41,523 bases of DNA from Polymyxa betae (GCA_003693705.1 RBZT01000696.1:26709-68231), one strand, 5' to 3'; numbered from the stretch's first letter, positions 30,571-40,900 are shown. Notes: generated by a model from the letters alone, not told the origin. Numbers and translations are program-made.

Positions 30571-32250
30571 CTAGCGTTGCAGATCCGACAGCTTTCTGAT
30601 CTGTGCTGGCCCGGACTCAATCAACACCGTCATAGGAAACGATCGCTGCGACACAGGCTCGGAGCCACTTGTTGCCGCCGATCGCATGATAAACTTCGAC
30701 GCCGCCCCGGACCGCAGCGATCGCGGCGGCGTCAGAATCTGGATGGAGATGGCATCCGCCCGGCTCCGGGGCCGTACTAGCCGGGCCGGCCCCGGCGGCC
30801 CCGTGGCCAGCTTCCCCTTCGATACGGTCGTGGTAGTGTCCGGGGGGTCGCCATCCGCGGGCACTTTAATGACGGGCGGATGCCGTGCTGGCTCGCGCCC
30901 ATACCAGACCGTCATGCAGGCGGCGGCGGCGGCCCCGAACACGATCAGGACGGCGAGCGGCGTGCCGACCTGGGCCCCGAAATGTGACGCGGGCGCCGAT
31001 TGCAGTTTGGACGGGCGGCAGCGGTCGGGCCGGACGGCGTACTGGCCCGGGGCGCACTGGGCCAGCTCCAGGTCGACGATTTTGACGCCGAGCGGCGCCA
31101 TGGAACGGTTCGGCGACGGTATCGACTGCATGCGGGCGTCGAACTGTTCGGCGATCTGTCGGGCGGAGCGGTCGCCGTCCGGGAGTAACGTAAACGTCAG
31201 GACCTGTAACGTGGCCGACTGCGGCTGGAGCGTGACGAACGGCACCCGATCGGACGAGATATTCGCGGCCCCGACGAAGAACTGGGCGAATTCCGCCAGC
31301 GATGTGTTGCGGGCCTGTACGACCAGGCTCACGTTACAGGCCTGGATCGCGATCTCGATGGGCGTGACGTATCTCGCGTCGATGCATTTGGCGACCACGG
31401 CGAGGTTCTTCCTCCAGAGCGGACAGGGGTCTCCAAGCCGCCCGATATCACCTGATACGATACACGACGGTCGGCCGAGACACTGAGCGGTAACGTAATG
31501 CTGGGTGGCGGCCGAATGACACGCCGGATTGATCAGGAAGTTGGGATAGACGCCGAGCGGACGCCCGAACGATGCGAAGACGATCTCGGCGATGACCGTC
31601 TCCGGGTGCTGGCATCGGATCGTCAACGGCGCCGAATCGTCGAAGATCTGTCCGCCCGACGACCACGCCGACGAGAAGCGCTGGTTCGGGACGGAATCCT
31701 TGAAGAACTTCCGGACGTCGTCGCCGCCCAATGCATAATCCAGGGCGGCGAACGACGCCAGATAAGCGTTGCCGCCGCCAACCGTCACGAGCGTCGCGTT
31801 CGAATGCTGCATATCGCTGGAGAGCGATTTGCTGGCTGTGTGGGAACTGCCGTCCGGTAACATTAACCAGATGGTTACGTTACGGGCGCAGCCCGCCGTG
31901 ATGCTGACTGCGACCAGAACCCATTCGTTCAGCGAGACGAACGCCGGCGCCGCGATCGATTCCGGCGTCGTTTGCGTGGCGACGTCCACGCTGAGCTGCG
32001 TGTCGTCGAAGAGCGTCAAAGCGACGAGGGCGCGTTTCGGCTCGGCCGACGACTCGACCACGAACAGGGTCGCCGGCGTCCAGACGGACTGCGAGGCGGC
32101 GTTAAGCCAGGTGATGAACGAGACGGACGCGGGCGGGATCTCCGTGACGATTCGCAGCGGAAACGTCGCTGTGATGGGGATGATCGGATCGCTGCTGGCG
32201 ACGATGCAGAGCAGCGCCCTGCTGATGATGATCACATCGACCAGTAACAT
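30571..32250 (-). CDS. Type I receptor with LamG-like and rhamnose-lectin (SUEL) domains, 559 aa
   Basis: A single-exon, very GC-rich frame starting at ATG 32250. Residues 1-20 are a signal peptide. Residues about 25-185 resemble a LamG/pentraxin jelly roll (FVSLNEWVLVAVSI, NVTIWLMLPDG, LASFAALDYAL). Residues about 209-289 are a galactose/rhamnose-binding lectin domain with Cys at about 213, 244, 257, 263, 275 and 289, an FASFGRPLGV segment (family ASYGR) and DPCPLWRKNLAVVAKC (family DPC.GT.KYL.V.Y.C). Residues about 296-395 are an unassigned beta-alpha domain, followed by CAPGQYAVRPDRC. A transmembrane helix lies at about 429-449, then a basic Ser/Pro-rich cytosolic tail of about 110 residues. 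It is likely a surface carbohydrate sensor or adhesin. Several N-glycosylation sequons use AACGTAAC-type codons. Two copies of the CGTACTGG word lie inside. Confidence 0.75.
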   Translation of the reverse strand: MLLVDVIIISRALLCIVASSDPIIPITATFPLRIVTEIPPASVSFITWLNAASQSVWTPATLFVVESSAEPKRALVALTLFDDTQLSVDVATQTTPESIAAPAFVSLNEWVLVAVSITAGCARNVTIWLMLPDGSSHTASKSLSSDMQHSNATLVTVGGGNAYLASFAALDYALGGDDVRKFFKDSVPNQRFSSAWSSGGQIFDDSAPLTIRCQHPETVIAEIVFASFGRPLGVYPNFLINPACHSAATQHYVTAQCLGRPSCIVSGDIGRLGDPCPLWRKNLAVVAKCIDARYVTPIEIAIQACNVSLVVQARNTSLAEFAQFFVGAANISSDRVPFVTLQPQSATLQVLTFTLLPDGDRSARQIAEQFDARMQSIPSPNRSMAPLGVKIVDLELAQCAPGQYAVRPDRCRPSKLQSAPASHFGAQVGTPLAVLIVFGAAAAACMTVWYGREPARHPPVIKVPADGDPPDTTTTVSKGKLATGPPGPARLVRPRSRADAISIQILTPPRSLRSGAASKFIMRSAATSGSEPVSQRSFPMTVLIESGPAQIRKLSDLQR

Positions 32251-33489
32251 AACATTACGTTACAGGCGCCGTGTCCACCCGAAAGGCGAGACGATGCCTG
32301 CGCTGGGATATTTTTCTGGTCGAAATATCTTGGGTGACGCAAACCCTAACGTCGGCTCTAGATAGAGGACGTCAATCCGATGATCTTCGTTTTCAGATTC
32401 GTCGTGATTTGCAACGCTCTTTGCCGCCCTCAAGCTCGTAATGTCGACGATATAACCGATCTTGAATCACTGCAAAAGGCGATCTTCTCGATCGTGTTTA
32501 GGAAGCGTCTTTTTGAAGTTGTCCAACGAACGTTTTTTGTCAATTTTGATGCTTCATGAAAAGACCATTTTTCTCGTTGCCTGTAGATTTGGTCCAAGGC
32601 GTCAAACAATCTGTCGTTGGCTTTTGTCAAGGAAAGGCCTCGGTGAGATTTTTGTTGCAACTGGCTAAAAATTGTTTAAAGTTGAATAAATTATAATCAA
32701 AATAAGCTTTATGGTGTTGCTGCTGATTGTTATGATGGGCCCCGTTCAACCACGATCAAATTTATGGTTCGTACTGCTATAGGCGAATGCAAGGACATTC
32801 TGCACATAGCCTGATCTTGTTGTGATAAAGATCATCAGCTTCTACTACCGGTTCGGAACATTTCCGCCTTTGCCCTTGATTCAGTTTGAGTTTGCGAATT
32901 GAGCAGATCTCCAAACTACCCTGACCGAAATTCGTTAAACAGAACGGCTTTTAAACCGCCTTGACCGGACGTACTGCCCTTCCAGATTCCTCTGCTACAC
33001 ACAGCGTTTTATGGGCTATTGCCGAAGCCAGCAATCGCCACAGAGGACGTCCGATACAGCGCGGTACTCTGACCGCTGTCTTTCGTGCAGTTTTGAGAAA
33101 AAACAATTAGAAAAATCTAAAAAAAAAAAAACATTAAAACTGCCGTGTATAATGAAGCCCATCTGCGGGTGTAGTCTGTCTGCGACATTATTGCGAACTC
33201 ATCTTCCAATCACTTCCGTCCGGCCTGTTCGACACGTCAAAGCTTCCAACGGACGGTTTGCTCCCACCGTTGTCGTGCAATACTGCCGCCGTCCCCAGCA
33301 ACGTGCCTGGTTTCGAGCCGCTCTGGGGCAGGTAGAAGGGTAAGGTTAGGGTTTTAGCTGTGCTGTGAACTGCTCTCACATTCTGGGATTAATCAGTTCG
33401 GAATTAGAGAGGGCCCCATCCCTGGTTCCGGTCGTACTCCCCCGCAGGCGAATCCACGCCTGCGCTTGTTTATAGTATTGAGATATATT
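32251..33489. other. Intergenic, with a doubtful 63-codon frame
   Basis: At the left edge CATAACATTACGTTACAG overlaps the start of the minus-strand receptor, and AAACCCTAAC is at 32341-32350. A plus frame 33152-33343 (Arg/Cys-containing, no domain) is preceded by a 12-base A run and followed by GGTTAGGGTTTTAG; it may be a leader exon or chance. Copies of the CGTACT word occur at about 32970 and 33428. Nothing else seen. Confidence 0.3.
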
Positions 33490-35868
33490 ATGGCAAGGTT
33501 TGTGCTGGTTATGTTGGTGGTGGCGATGATGGCCGGGTGCGGTGCCCGTGCGGAGTCCGATCTGGGCCTGAAGCTGACAAGCTTCGAGGTAGCGGTGACC
33601 CCGGATGGAATGAAGGATGTAACTGAATGGGATAACAGGCTCAACGCTGCTGGAAGTATTCGGGCTGGATGCAGCGTAACGTCAAGAAGCCCGTGGCGAA
33701 ACAGAATGCTGATGTTACACTGCCGACACCGATAACGTGCGACGCGGACGCGGTCCGCGTCTTGATCGACATTGTCGACGACGACGATGAGGAGGATCGG
33801 GTCGGTCTTTGTACAACCTATACATGCTTGGGGGCAAGGGTTTAGGGTTTCTCTGTGTCATACAGGAAAACGCGATGATGGACGAGATCGTGACCGCCAT
33901 CGAACTCGCCGGCGGCAAAGTTACCGTTGATTCGCTGTTCCGGGCCGCACTGGCCCTAGAACTAACCTTCGCCAAGTCCGAGCCGAACGCGGTCGCCGTC
34001 TTAATCATCAGACAGGTGGCCGAGCTCCTAGTCGGCGGCCTCCTGCACCCGGACCAGTACGACCTCTATGCCGTGCTGGGCCACGCCCGGGAAACGTTGG
34101 CGTTCACCGCACTACACGAATACGGCAGTGACGCGCCGAAACGCAGGCGCGTACTGGCCCGCATCAAGGCCGCGTTCGGCGGCGGTGTCAAAGGTGACGC
34201 AGCCCCCTATTTTTATCGGGCCCCGAAAAAGGCGGAGAAGGCGTCCGGCGTCCCGGATCCGGACATACACGGCGACCGATTCCGGATCGGTGAACGCGCC
34301 GGCCAGTACGACCTGCGGTACGTTCTGGTGGATGAACTGCGCCGTGGCCTGGTCCTGCAATGTGAAGAGCCGGCGGCCGCGCTGCGCGCTCTGCTCGGCG
34401 AGCCGATCCTGGACCTGTACGACGCCGTCGACAAGTTGGTGTTCGACGGATTTCTGGACGAACTCCGTGCGACGTTCAGGTATGTTGGGGTTTCAGGGTT
34501 TTAGGGTTTTCCCGTGATTGAAATCTCTCCGCAGTCGTCACCCCATTATGGCAGCGTTCATGAAGGCGTATCCGAGCGATCTCGATGAACTGTGGGATGG
34601 AGATCGTGCCGGGATCCTGTGGCCTCCCGTCGTACGCGCCCTCGCATGCGCCCACGACCGCCGCAACCTGCAGCAATTCCTGGAATGGTTCGGGCCGTTG
34701 CTGATTGCAGAAGCCGATGACGACGAACTCGTCGTGCGGCGTAAAATCGACCTGCTCGTCAGCGAGATTCTGCCACGATTCCGGTACGACATCGCATTGC
34801 TGGGCGTTTCCGGTCGTACTGACCCGTGGCCCCTGATATAGACAAGTGATCGAGTCCCAGGAACTTCGCCAATCCAAACCTGGGTCGGGATTTCCGCCAT
34901 ACAAAATCTGTGTTTTTTGTCGTGAATTTCTTCCAGATGGAAATTTTGCCGTTGTTTTTTAATATTTCTTTATTGCCACCCAATCTTTCCATTTTCGAAT
35001 TTCTTAAAAATCGCTCAATTTCTTCCAGATGAAAATCTTGTCTTTTTGACAGATTTTTTATCACTCTCGCAATCTTTCCACTTTCTGATTTCAGACAATT
35101 TCTTCCAGATAGGAATTTTGTCTTTTGAAAGATTTTTTTTCACTCAATCTTTCCATTTTCTGTTTTCTTTGAGAAGCGCTCAAATCAATGACTTTTCTGT
35201 AAATAGATCGCAGCAATTCAGCGAATTAACGCTGGATTACGCGAGGCTAACGGGTCGTATCCTGTGTTCCGTACTGGACCGATTCCCGGACTCGGTCACG
35301 GACTTGCTCCCGCAGATCCACGACCAGATCTGGGCGCCGATCGTGGCCTGCGCCCGTTCCCCGCGCCATTCGGCCTGGTTCCGGCTCTGGGCCCAGCTCG
35401 GCTATGGCGCCGACCCCGACAATGATCGCTTCGTTCCTGGCAGCCTCCGCTACTGGATGCTGATCACAGACGAACCGCCGCTGGCGATTCCGTCTTTGCT
35501 GCGTGCCATGATGGCAATCACCACGCAGATGGAACTTAGCCCGGATTTCGCCTCCGCAGTGATCGAAGAGTTTAATCGGTAAATCTTTTTTCATTTTCAA
35601 AAAAAAAAATCAATTTTTCTACATGAATTTCTTTTGCACACTTTTGTCGGTTATCGATTATATCACCGTTTCGTGCTGTGCTGAAACAAATCTCAGGTCG
35701 GGATTCCCGGTCGTACTGCCCCCAGCCCGGTCCTGGACAACGGATTCGTTGCAGAATCTAAAGCTGCATGGGACTGCTGTGTCCGAAGCTGCCTTGCGGA
35801 GCCTGCGTGGCCGCCTGCGTGCCGGTCACAGCCGGACAGGCCGCAATCGCCACCTGCGAGCCGATTGA
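33490..35868 (+). CDS. GC-rich secreted orphan, six exons, 555 aa
   Basis: Exons 33490-33588, 33639-33800, 33866-34479, 34535-34783, 35207-35578, 35697-35868 total 1668 nt in perfect phase. The start codes for a signal peptide (MARFVLVMLVVAMMAGCGARA), then a short Cys-containing region, an acidic DDDDEED patch and a long, mostly helical Leu/Ala/Arg/Asp-rich body without further membrane spans, ending in a basic Arg/His/Gly tail. No domain is recognised. Introns are 50, 65, 55, 423 and 118 nt; two contain TTTAGGG-like words (33836-33851, 34486-34511), and the longest contains a triplicated repeat. Five exonic copies of the CGTACTGG word lie here. The first intron (GTAGCG...ACAG) is the least certain. 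Confidence 0.6.
34924..35130 (+). repeat. Three intronic repeats, about 80-93 bp spacing
   Basis: AATTTCTTCCAGAT(G/A)(G)AAATTTTG-like blocks start at 34924, 35017 and 35097, each followed after about 50 bp by (C)AATCTTTCCA(T/C)TTTC. All lie within intron 34784-35206. They recall the CCAGATTTTT tract at 7519-7699 in style. Confidence 0.7.
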
Positions 35869-36743
35869 CGCGCTTGTGTCCGTCTCCTAACAAATTCCAT
35901 AAAATAGTAACTCGGAATTGATGTCGTTGGCGTTGTCGTTTTAGTGAAAGCGCGAATCGTTTCGATATTCGGAGAGCCTCTGTGAGACTCACTCCTTTTG
36001 CGGGTGTCTCGTCGTCATCGAGTTTAGAACTTCGATCGGGTCGGGTATTATCCGACGATCATCAACGAAAGGCAAAAGTCGAGGCGACATACAGCAACCG
36101 TAACAACTGAATACTCGCATGAATGAATCGCTTCTTGAATATTTCGCTGCAGGTTAACAGGAAGGTTCTTGCACTATGTGGTGGCCGCAACTGGGGGAGA
36201 AATATCTCAGTGACGTCCGGTACCCGCCAGGCTGTCCGTGTTTCTTACGAGGTCATGTCGTCGCACTGATAGCTGTTCAAGCACGCCTGGATGGGTCGAC
36301 GACCGCAAAGCACCGCGATGATCCGCACCCCCGACGTCGCTATCTAAAATTAAACTGCGTACGTGAAAAATATATTTTCTGACAGTTGGTAAAACCAGTG
36401 CGAGGAAACACCGCGCACTTTCTTCGTTGCAATCTGTCCACTCTCATACAACTTCCAAGCGTTTTCCACATGTTTGAAAGCGAGATGCGAAATTGTTCAT
36501 CTCGCCGACAGCAATCAATTTGCATCCTGTGATTGGACATAGTCGTCGTTACTTATATTTGCATGGTAGCCCTTACAAATACTGTACATTTGAAATATTT
36601 AAGGTGTCTGCTACGGTAATGTAAACCAGGGCAGAAAAGTTCCGTCATGGTTCTGAGTTCTTAGAAAAGTGCGTGACAAATGCCTCTGTTGGCGTTAAAG
36701 CAGTGATTTGCTCTCTTTGTGTATTGGAATGGAGGTATTATTA
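35869..36743. other. No gene assigned
   Basis: Spacer between the convergent orphan genes. A 68-codon plus frame at 36176-36382 has no support. Confidence 0.3.
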
Positions 36744-37238
36744 TTAGCGGCTGCCGGTGGGATTGGGCGCCGGCGACGGTGGCGGCCGATTCGGGCGCGC
36801 CTCCTTTAGTGACGTCAGGAAGCGATCCAGGTTGCCGCATTTGATGTCGTAGAAACACGGGCGGAATACGACCCGGTCGTTGTAGCGGACCCGAAGGCAG
36901 CAGGTCTGGCTGCCGTACAGGCCCTCGAGCCATGTGATCAGGTAGGATTCGGGCTGGGGACCCTGATACGACCAATGGCAGTCGTCCATGCCGATGAAGA
37001 CGCGATCCGGGGCGAACTCGATCTCGACGGGCTCGGCCGGGCGATAATCTTCGGTGTGTTCGAGCTCGATCGTGAAAACGTTGGCGTCCGGAGGCGGCGG
37101 CGGCGGCGTCGGCGACTCGGATTCGTGGTCGTCGTGACAGCTGCGGGTGAGAGGCCCAGCGTTTGGGCGCCGATGACAGGCGAGCCAGGCGGTGAGGCCG
37201 TCGCCCCAGCTTTGCAAGACGTCCAGTACGCCCTTCAT
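36744..37238 (-). CDS. Orphan family protein A, 164 aa, tandem paralogue of the next gene
   Basis: ATG at 37238. The N-terminus is Trp/Leu-containing (LQSWGDGLTAWLACH), followed by an acidic stretch and a proline run, then a conserved core PVEIEFAPDRVFIG with CHWSYQGPQPESYLITWLEGL, a second half with CCLRVRYNDRVVFRPC, and a Pro/Asn-rich end. The core is clearly shared with the neighbour at 37400-37759, so they arose by tandem duplication. The core looks like a small beta-alpha fold with Cys and aromatic residues; there is no signal peptide or membrane span. No known family recognised. GC-rich class; one copy of the CGTACTGG word (about 37222) lies near the start. Confidence 0.6.
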   Translation of the reverse strand: MKGVLDVLQSWGDGLTAWLACHRRPNAGPLTRSCHDDHESESPTPPPPPPDANVFTIELEHTEDYRPAEPVEIEFAPDRVFIGMDDCHWSYQGPQPESYLITWLEGLYGSQTCCLRVRYNDRVVFRPCFYDIKCGNLDRFLTSLKEARPNRPPPSPAPNPTGSR

Positions 37239-37399
37239 TTGGGGACGATTTTATGGCCGCCGCATTCGTCCAACATTCACCACAAAAATTCGATGAATCG
37301 GCAGCACGGGAAAAGGATTCGAACAGTTTAAAAAACTCCAAACAAAAGTTCAGAAAATTTGCGGAAAACATATCCAGGCTCCTTTTAAAATTCGATTTA

Positions 37400-37759
37400 T
37401 TATTTCACAAGTCTTGAAGGCTCAATCAAAATCGCGAGCCGGGCTCTTCGCCAGCCGCATGTTGTGTCCTTCAAGGCGGCCAGGAACTCGGTCATGTATA
37501 TTTCGGCCTCAGAGCCTTGATACATCCAGCAAAGCTCCTTGCGAATACCGACGCGATCGGCGTCGAATCGAACATGGACCGGATCCGGGTCCGATTTCGC
37601 CTTGATCTCGCTCGCGATAAGATTCGGGCATGATGGGGTCGTAATCCTGTCATGCATTGGGATCAACCAGTACGGCAGCCTTGCCAGTCGCTCTTGCAGG
37701 CTCGCAGAGCGACCATCGGAAACCGCAGCGCTTGCAGAAGGTGTTCTCCGATTTCTCAA
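37400..37759 (-). CDS. Orphan family protein B, paralogue of the gene at 36744-37238
   Basis: The frame is open from 37759, but the first in-frame ATG is 37657; an acceptor (TTTAG|CGC) just upstream of 37757 suggests that a short first exon, perhaps with the ATG near 37780, supplies the start. The core PVHVRFDADRVGI, then LCWMYQGSEAEIYMTEFLAAL matches family protein A: P-V-x-V/I-x-F-x-x-D-R-V-x-I, C-x-W-x-Y-Q-G-x-x-x-E-x-Y. AATAAA on the minus strand lies right after the stop (about 37396). It lacks the proline run of its neighbour. Function unknown. Confidence 0.5.
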   Translation of the reverse strand: MRNRRTPSASAAVSDGRSASLQERLARLPYWLIPMHDRITTPSCPNLIASEIKAKSDPDPVHVRFDADRVGIRKELCWMYQGSEAEIYMTEFLAALKDTTCGWRRARLAILIEPSRLVK

Positions 37760-37914
37760 GCGCTAAAGAATGCTTTTCATGGCAAGAATTAGGCTATCGA
37801 TTTGAACAAGGTTGAAAATTAAGAGTAAACTGAAGAGAGCGAAATATTCGTTGGACATTATTCTGATTTATTGCGATCGATTCGTCTTTGATCGCAGTCC
37901 CGATGCGATGTAGA

Positions 37915-40900
37915 TCAAGCTTGAAACAAGCCGCGAATTAGGGGCAAGATCCAGTCGAACTGGAAGACGATCGAGCTCGCCATCAAGACGGTGATCGCCA
38001 CGATCATGGTCGTGTTGGACCAGAACGATCCGACCAGGACGACGGTGGCAATGAACAGCGTGATGCCGAGCAGCCAGTTCCATCCCCATCGTCCGGACGA
38101 ACGACGAGCGTAGACCTTGGGAGCATTACGCCATGACATAGCGGCCCGGCGATCGGCATCAGCAAAGTTGTCGAAGAATTCGGACAGCGATGCAGAGTTC
38201 GGCTTGACGGACATCTGGGTGGCGTCTTGCAATGCGATAATCACAGAATCAGAGGAGTCGCGAGTGCAGAAGGCATTGCGAGCTTCACGGAAATCGGCAA
38301 TGGCGAACTGAATCGGGTTTTTCGAGCGAAGATGACTGCTGCGAATGTGACGTGATTCGGCGATCAGGTTGGCGGATTTCGCTGAGGACTTGCAGTTGAC
38401 AGTGACAACGCAGTCGACGTCTGGAGAGCGGCAAAGAGCTAAACCCAGGAATCAGATTACATAGAAGCAGTCTCAGGACAAAATTGATCGAAAACAGAAT
38501 CGTCAAGAAAATCATTTAAAAAACAACGAACCGTTGTAATGCCAGGCAGTGGTCAGTACAGGGACTTGGCCAGCGAGATCAATACGCAGAGATGATATCA
38601 GGTCATTCGGCGATGAGATGGCGCGCCAGAATCGTTTGCCATCAGCATCTAAAACAGGAGTTAGCTCGACAAAACTTCAATCAAAAGATTTCTGAAAACT
38701 GCAAGCATCAACTATTATAGAAACAAGGAAACAGCATGAATTAAATCAAGGATCAAAAAAACTCTTAAAAACAAAACTCGGTATGCTTCTAAGCAGAGCA
38801 ACTCAGTGTACATACTTTGAGAGAGCAGCAGAGAGCGCTCATTAGGAGGCTCTGCAGCTTGTACGGATCGATAGACAGATTTGGCAGGGACAGAAGTGAC
38901 ACCGATGTTCAGCACGCCTTCGAATAAGAGAGCAGCGTGCTTCAGCAACATCGTCGATTTTCCACCTTGCTTTTGGCAATTAAGTAAAGGAGTGATTTTT
39001 GAGTAGAGTGACATACAGTAAAAACGACGACATTCTGAGGGGATGATGTAGCAAACTTCACAACAGAATCTTCACCCTGCAGCTGAACTACTTTATCAGG
39101 GTAAACAGAAACCTAGAGACCATTATAAGCATCGGTTGCCAAGTTACCGCAGTCATGGCAGCCAAAGATAAGAGAGAGATGAAAAGAAACCCAAACAATA
39201 AAATATTCTTTTAAGAGGCTGTGACTTGACTGCCAAAACTCGAAGGTTTCCAAGAAAGACAAGAGCTTTATAGGCAGAGCCCGCAATGGCAACGTAGGTG
39301 ATCGATAAAGTAGAAAAAAGGAAACAAACGCTCGAGAGCATTGAAGAAAATTTCCAAAAACCAAAACTCTGCAATACGATCATCGAAAGCATTAACATCA
39401 AACTTACCAGATTGGCATCGAATTCCGAGTATTTGATTCCGGTGGGAATCAGACGTAGGAACTTGCCATGGATGAAGACGGCTAAAGCAGGGATCAGACG
39501 GGTACGAACGGGGATCAGACGCGAAATGATCGCCGCATCTTTGGTCTCGTGTAATCGAGCGAACGTCATATACAAGCCCAGTTTTTCCACTATCATAGAA
39601 ATCGATCAGAAAATGATATTAAACGCGAGCAAAATGAAGTTAAAGCAATATGATCGAAGCAAAAGGTGGTTTGCATCCAGAAAAAAAGAAGCGAAAGCAT
39701 ACCTGCACGCTCCCACATAGACGAGAATGCCTTTGATTCATAGGACCAGTCGTTATAAACCTGAAGAACATGAGTAGAGATAAACCGATATAAAAATCAG
39801 CTCTTGCTGTAGAAGAAAAAACGAACATTAAGAGGCAAATAAACGAATAGAGAAACAGTAAAGAGATGGCAATTAGAAAGGTCGAAATTGGAGACTTAGA
39901 TGGAGTACAGACCTGGACGATTACGACAGGGTGACGTGCGCCCAGAATCTCGTCAATATTGTCATGGCCAATCTTGGAGGCTTCCGATGCGATCAGAGTG
40001 ATATCAGCGTCAGCCGAGTCATAGGCTTGACGCGAAGTCGGATCGGATAGAACTGCAAATAAAGTCAGATATCAAAGCCAACGCTGTAGGCCTTTGTCAA
40101 GTCGAGTAACAAACACGAAATCGCCCAATAGAAAAGCCTTGATGAGAAAGGCAGAGCAAGCAACAATGAGCGAAAATGAATAAAGCTGTTGAAAGAACTT
40201 CGGAAAACAAACGAAAAAAGAAAAAAAGCAACAAGCAATCAACAAAACCAAGATTGTATGATAGAGGAACGAAACGATTTTAAAGTTTAACGAATACAAC
40301 ATAAAAGGTTTACTTTGATAAGCGGTGGCAATGCGGTGGAAAGTGTCGGCACAATCCGGGCACGTATCAGGGTGATTCTCCTTGGCTTTCTTCATATAGC
40401 CTTGACGAATCTCGGACGCGGACGCCGACTTTGAGACGCCCAAAACTTCATAATGGGATACCGTTTCTGGACAGAAAGAATGTTAGAAATTGTCCCGGTA
40501 ACAACGACCAGGAATATACCGGTGCTTCGGTTCGAGCCGAACCCGCCGAATTTCTCGCTCTGCTCGCTGTAGTATTTCAGAACCCCGAGGCCGACGATAG
40601 CCAGAATTCCACCCCAGACATGGATTGGAAGGCCAAACTTGCTGCAAGAGCGCATGTTATTGAAGATAGATCGTCAAACAAGTGATAATTGACAAACCAA
40701 CAAAGACCATCAGCACAGCAAACAAAGTGAAAGTTTTAAGGCCAAAATGATAACAAAGCGATGAAGACATTCTCAACAAAAAGTTAATAAAAGCAATTAT
40801 TATGTTTAAATATGAACAGCAATCGAAATTTGTAGAACGCTAGACTATAAAACTGCCTAATTCTTTGAGGCGAAATTAAAAAGAAAATATGAAACGCAAA

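Larger units (their letters stand above)
1618..34511. repeat. Dispersed telomere-like words (TTTAGGG / CCCTAAA)
   Basis: Short, often degenerate runs at 1618-1646, 2920-2931, 3977-3991, 4443-4479, 5897-5911, 6573-6589, 15107-15115, 19629-19637, 32341-32350, 33345-33357, 33836-33851 and 34486-34511. Positions include introns, a 5' leader, 3' flanks and the inside of the hAT element. Confidence 0.7.
4287..37680. repeat. Dispersed 14-bp word, consensus near GGTCGTACTGGCCC
   Basis: Copies (either strand) at about 4287, 6253, 6419, 12683, 12871, 20208, 30770, 31038, 32970, 33428, 34050, 34150, 34300, 34810, 35269, 35708, 37222 and 37665. The invariant core is CGTACT, nearly always followed by G and then a C-rich triplet. 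About twelve lie in exons of the GC-rich orphan genes and six in their flanks or introns. I saw none in the conserved AT-leaning genes. Confidence 0.6.

Noticed and set aside
33619-33638. A 20-nt GTAACT...ACAG intron in the six-exon gene
   Set aside because: It restores frame, but a donor at 33589 gives a 50-nt intron in the same phase that matches the other introns better.
36176-36382. 68-codon plus-strand frame
   Set aside because: No domain, no splice logic, no 3' signal; expected by chance.
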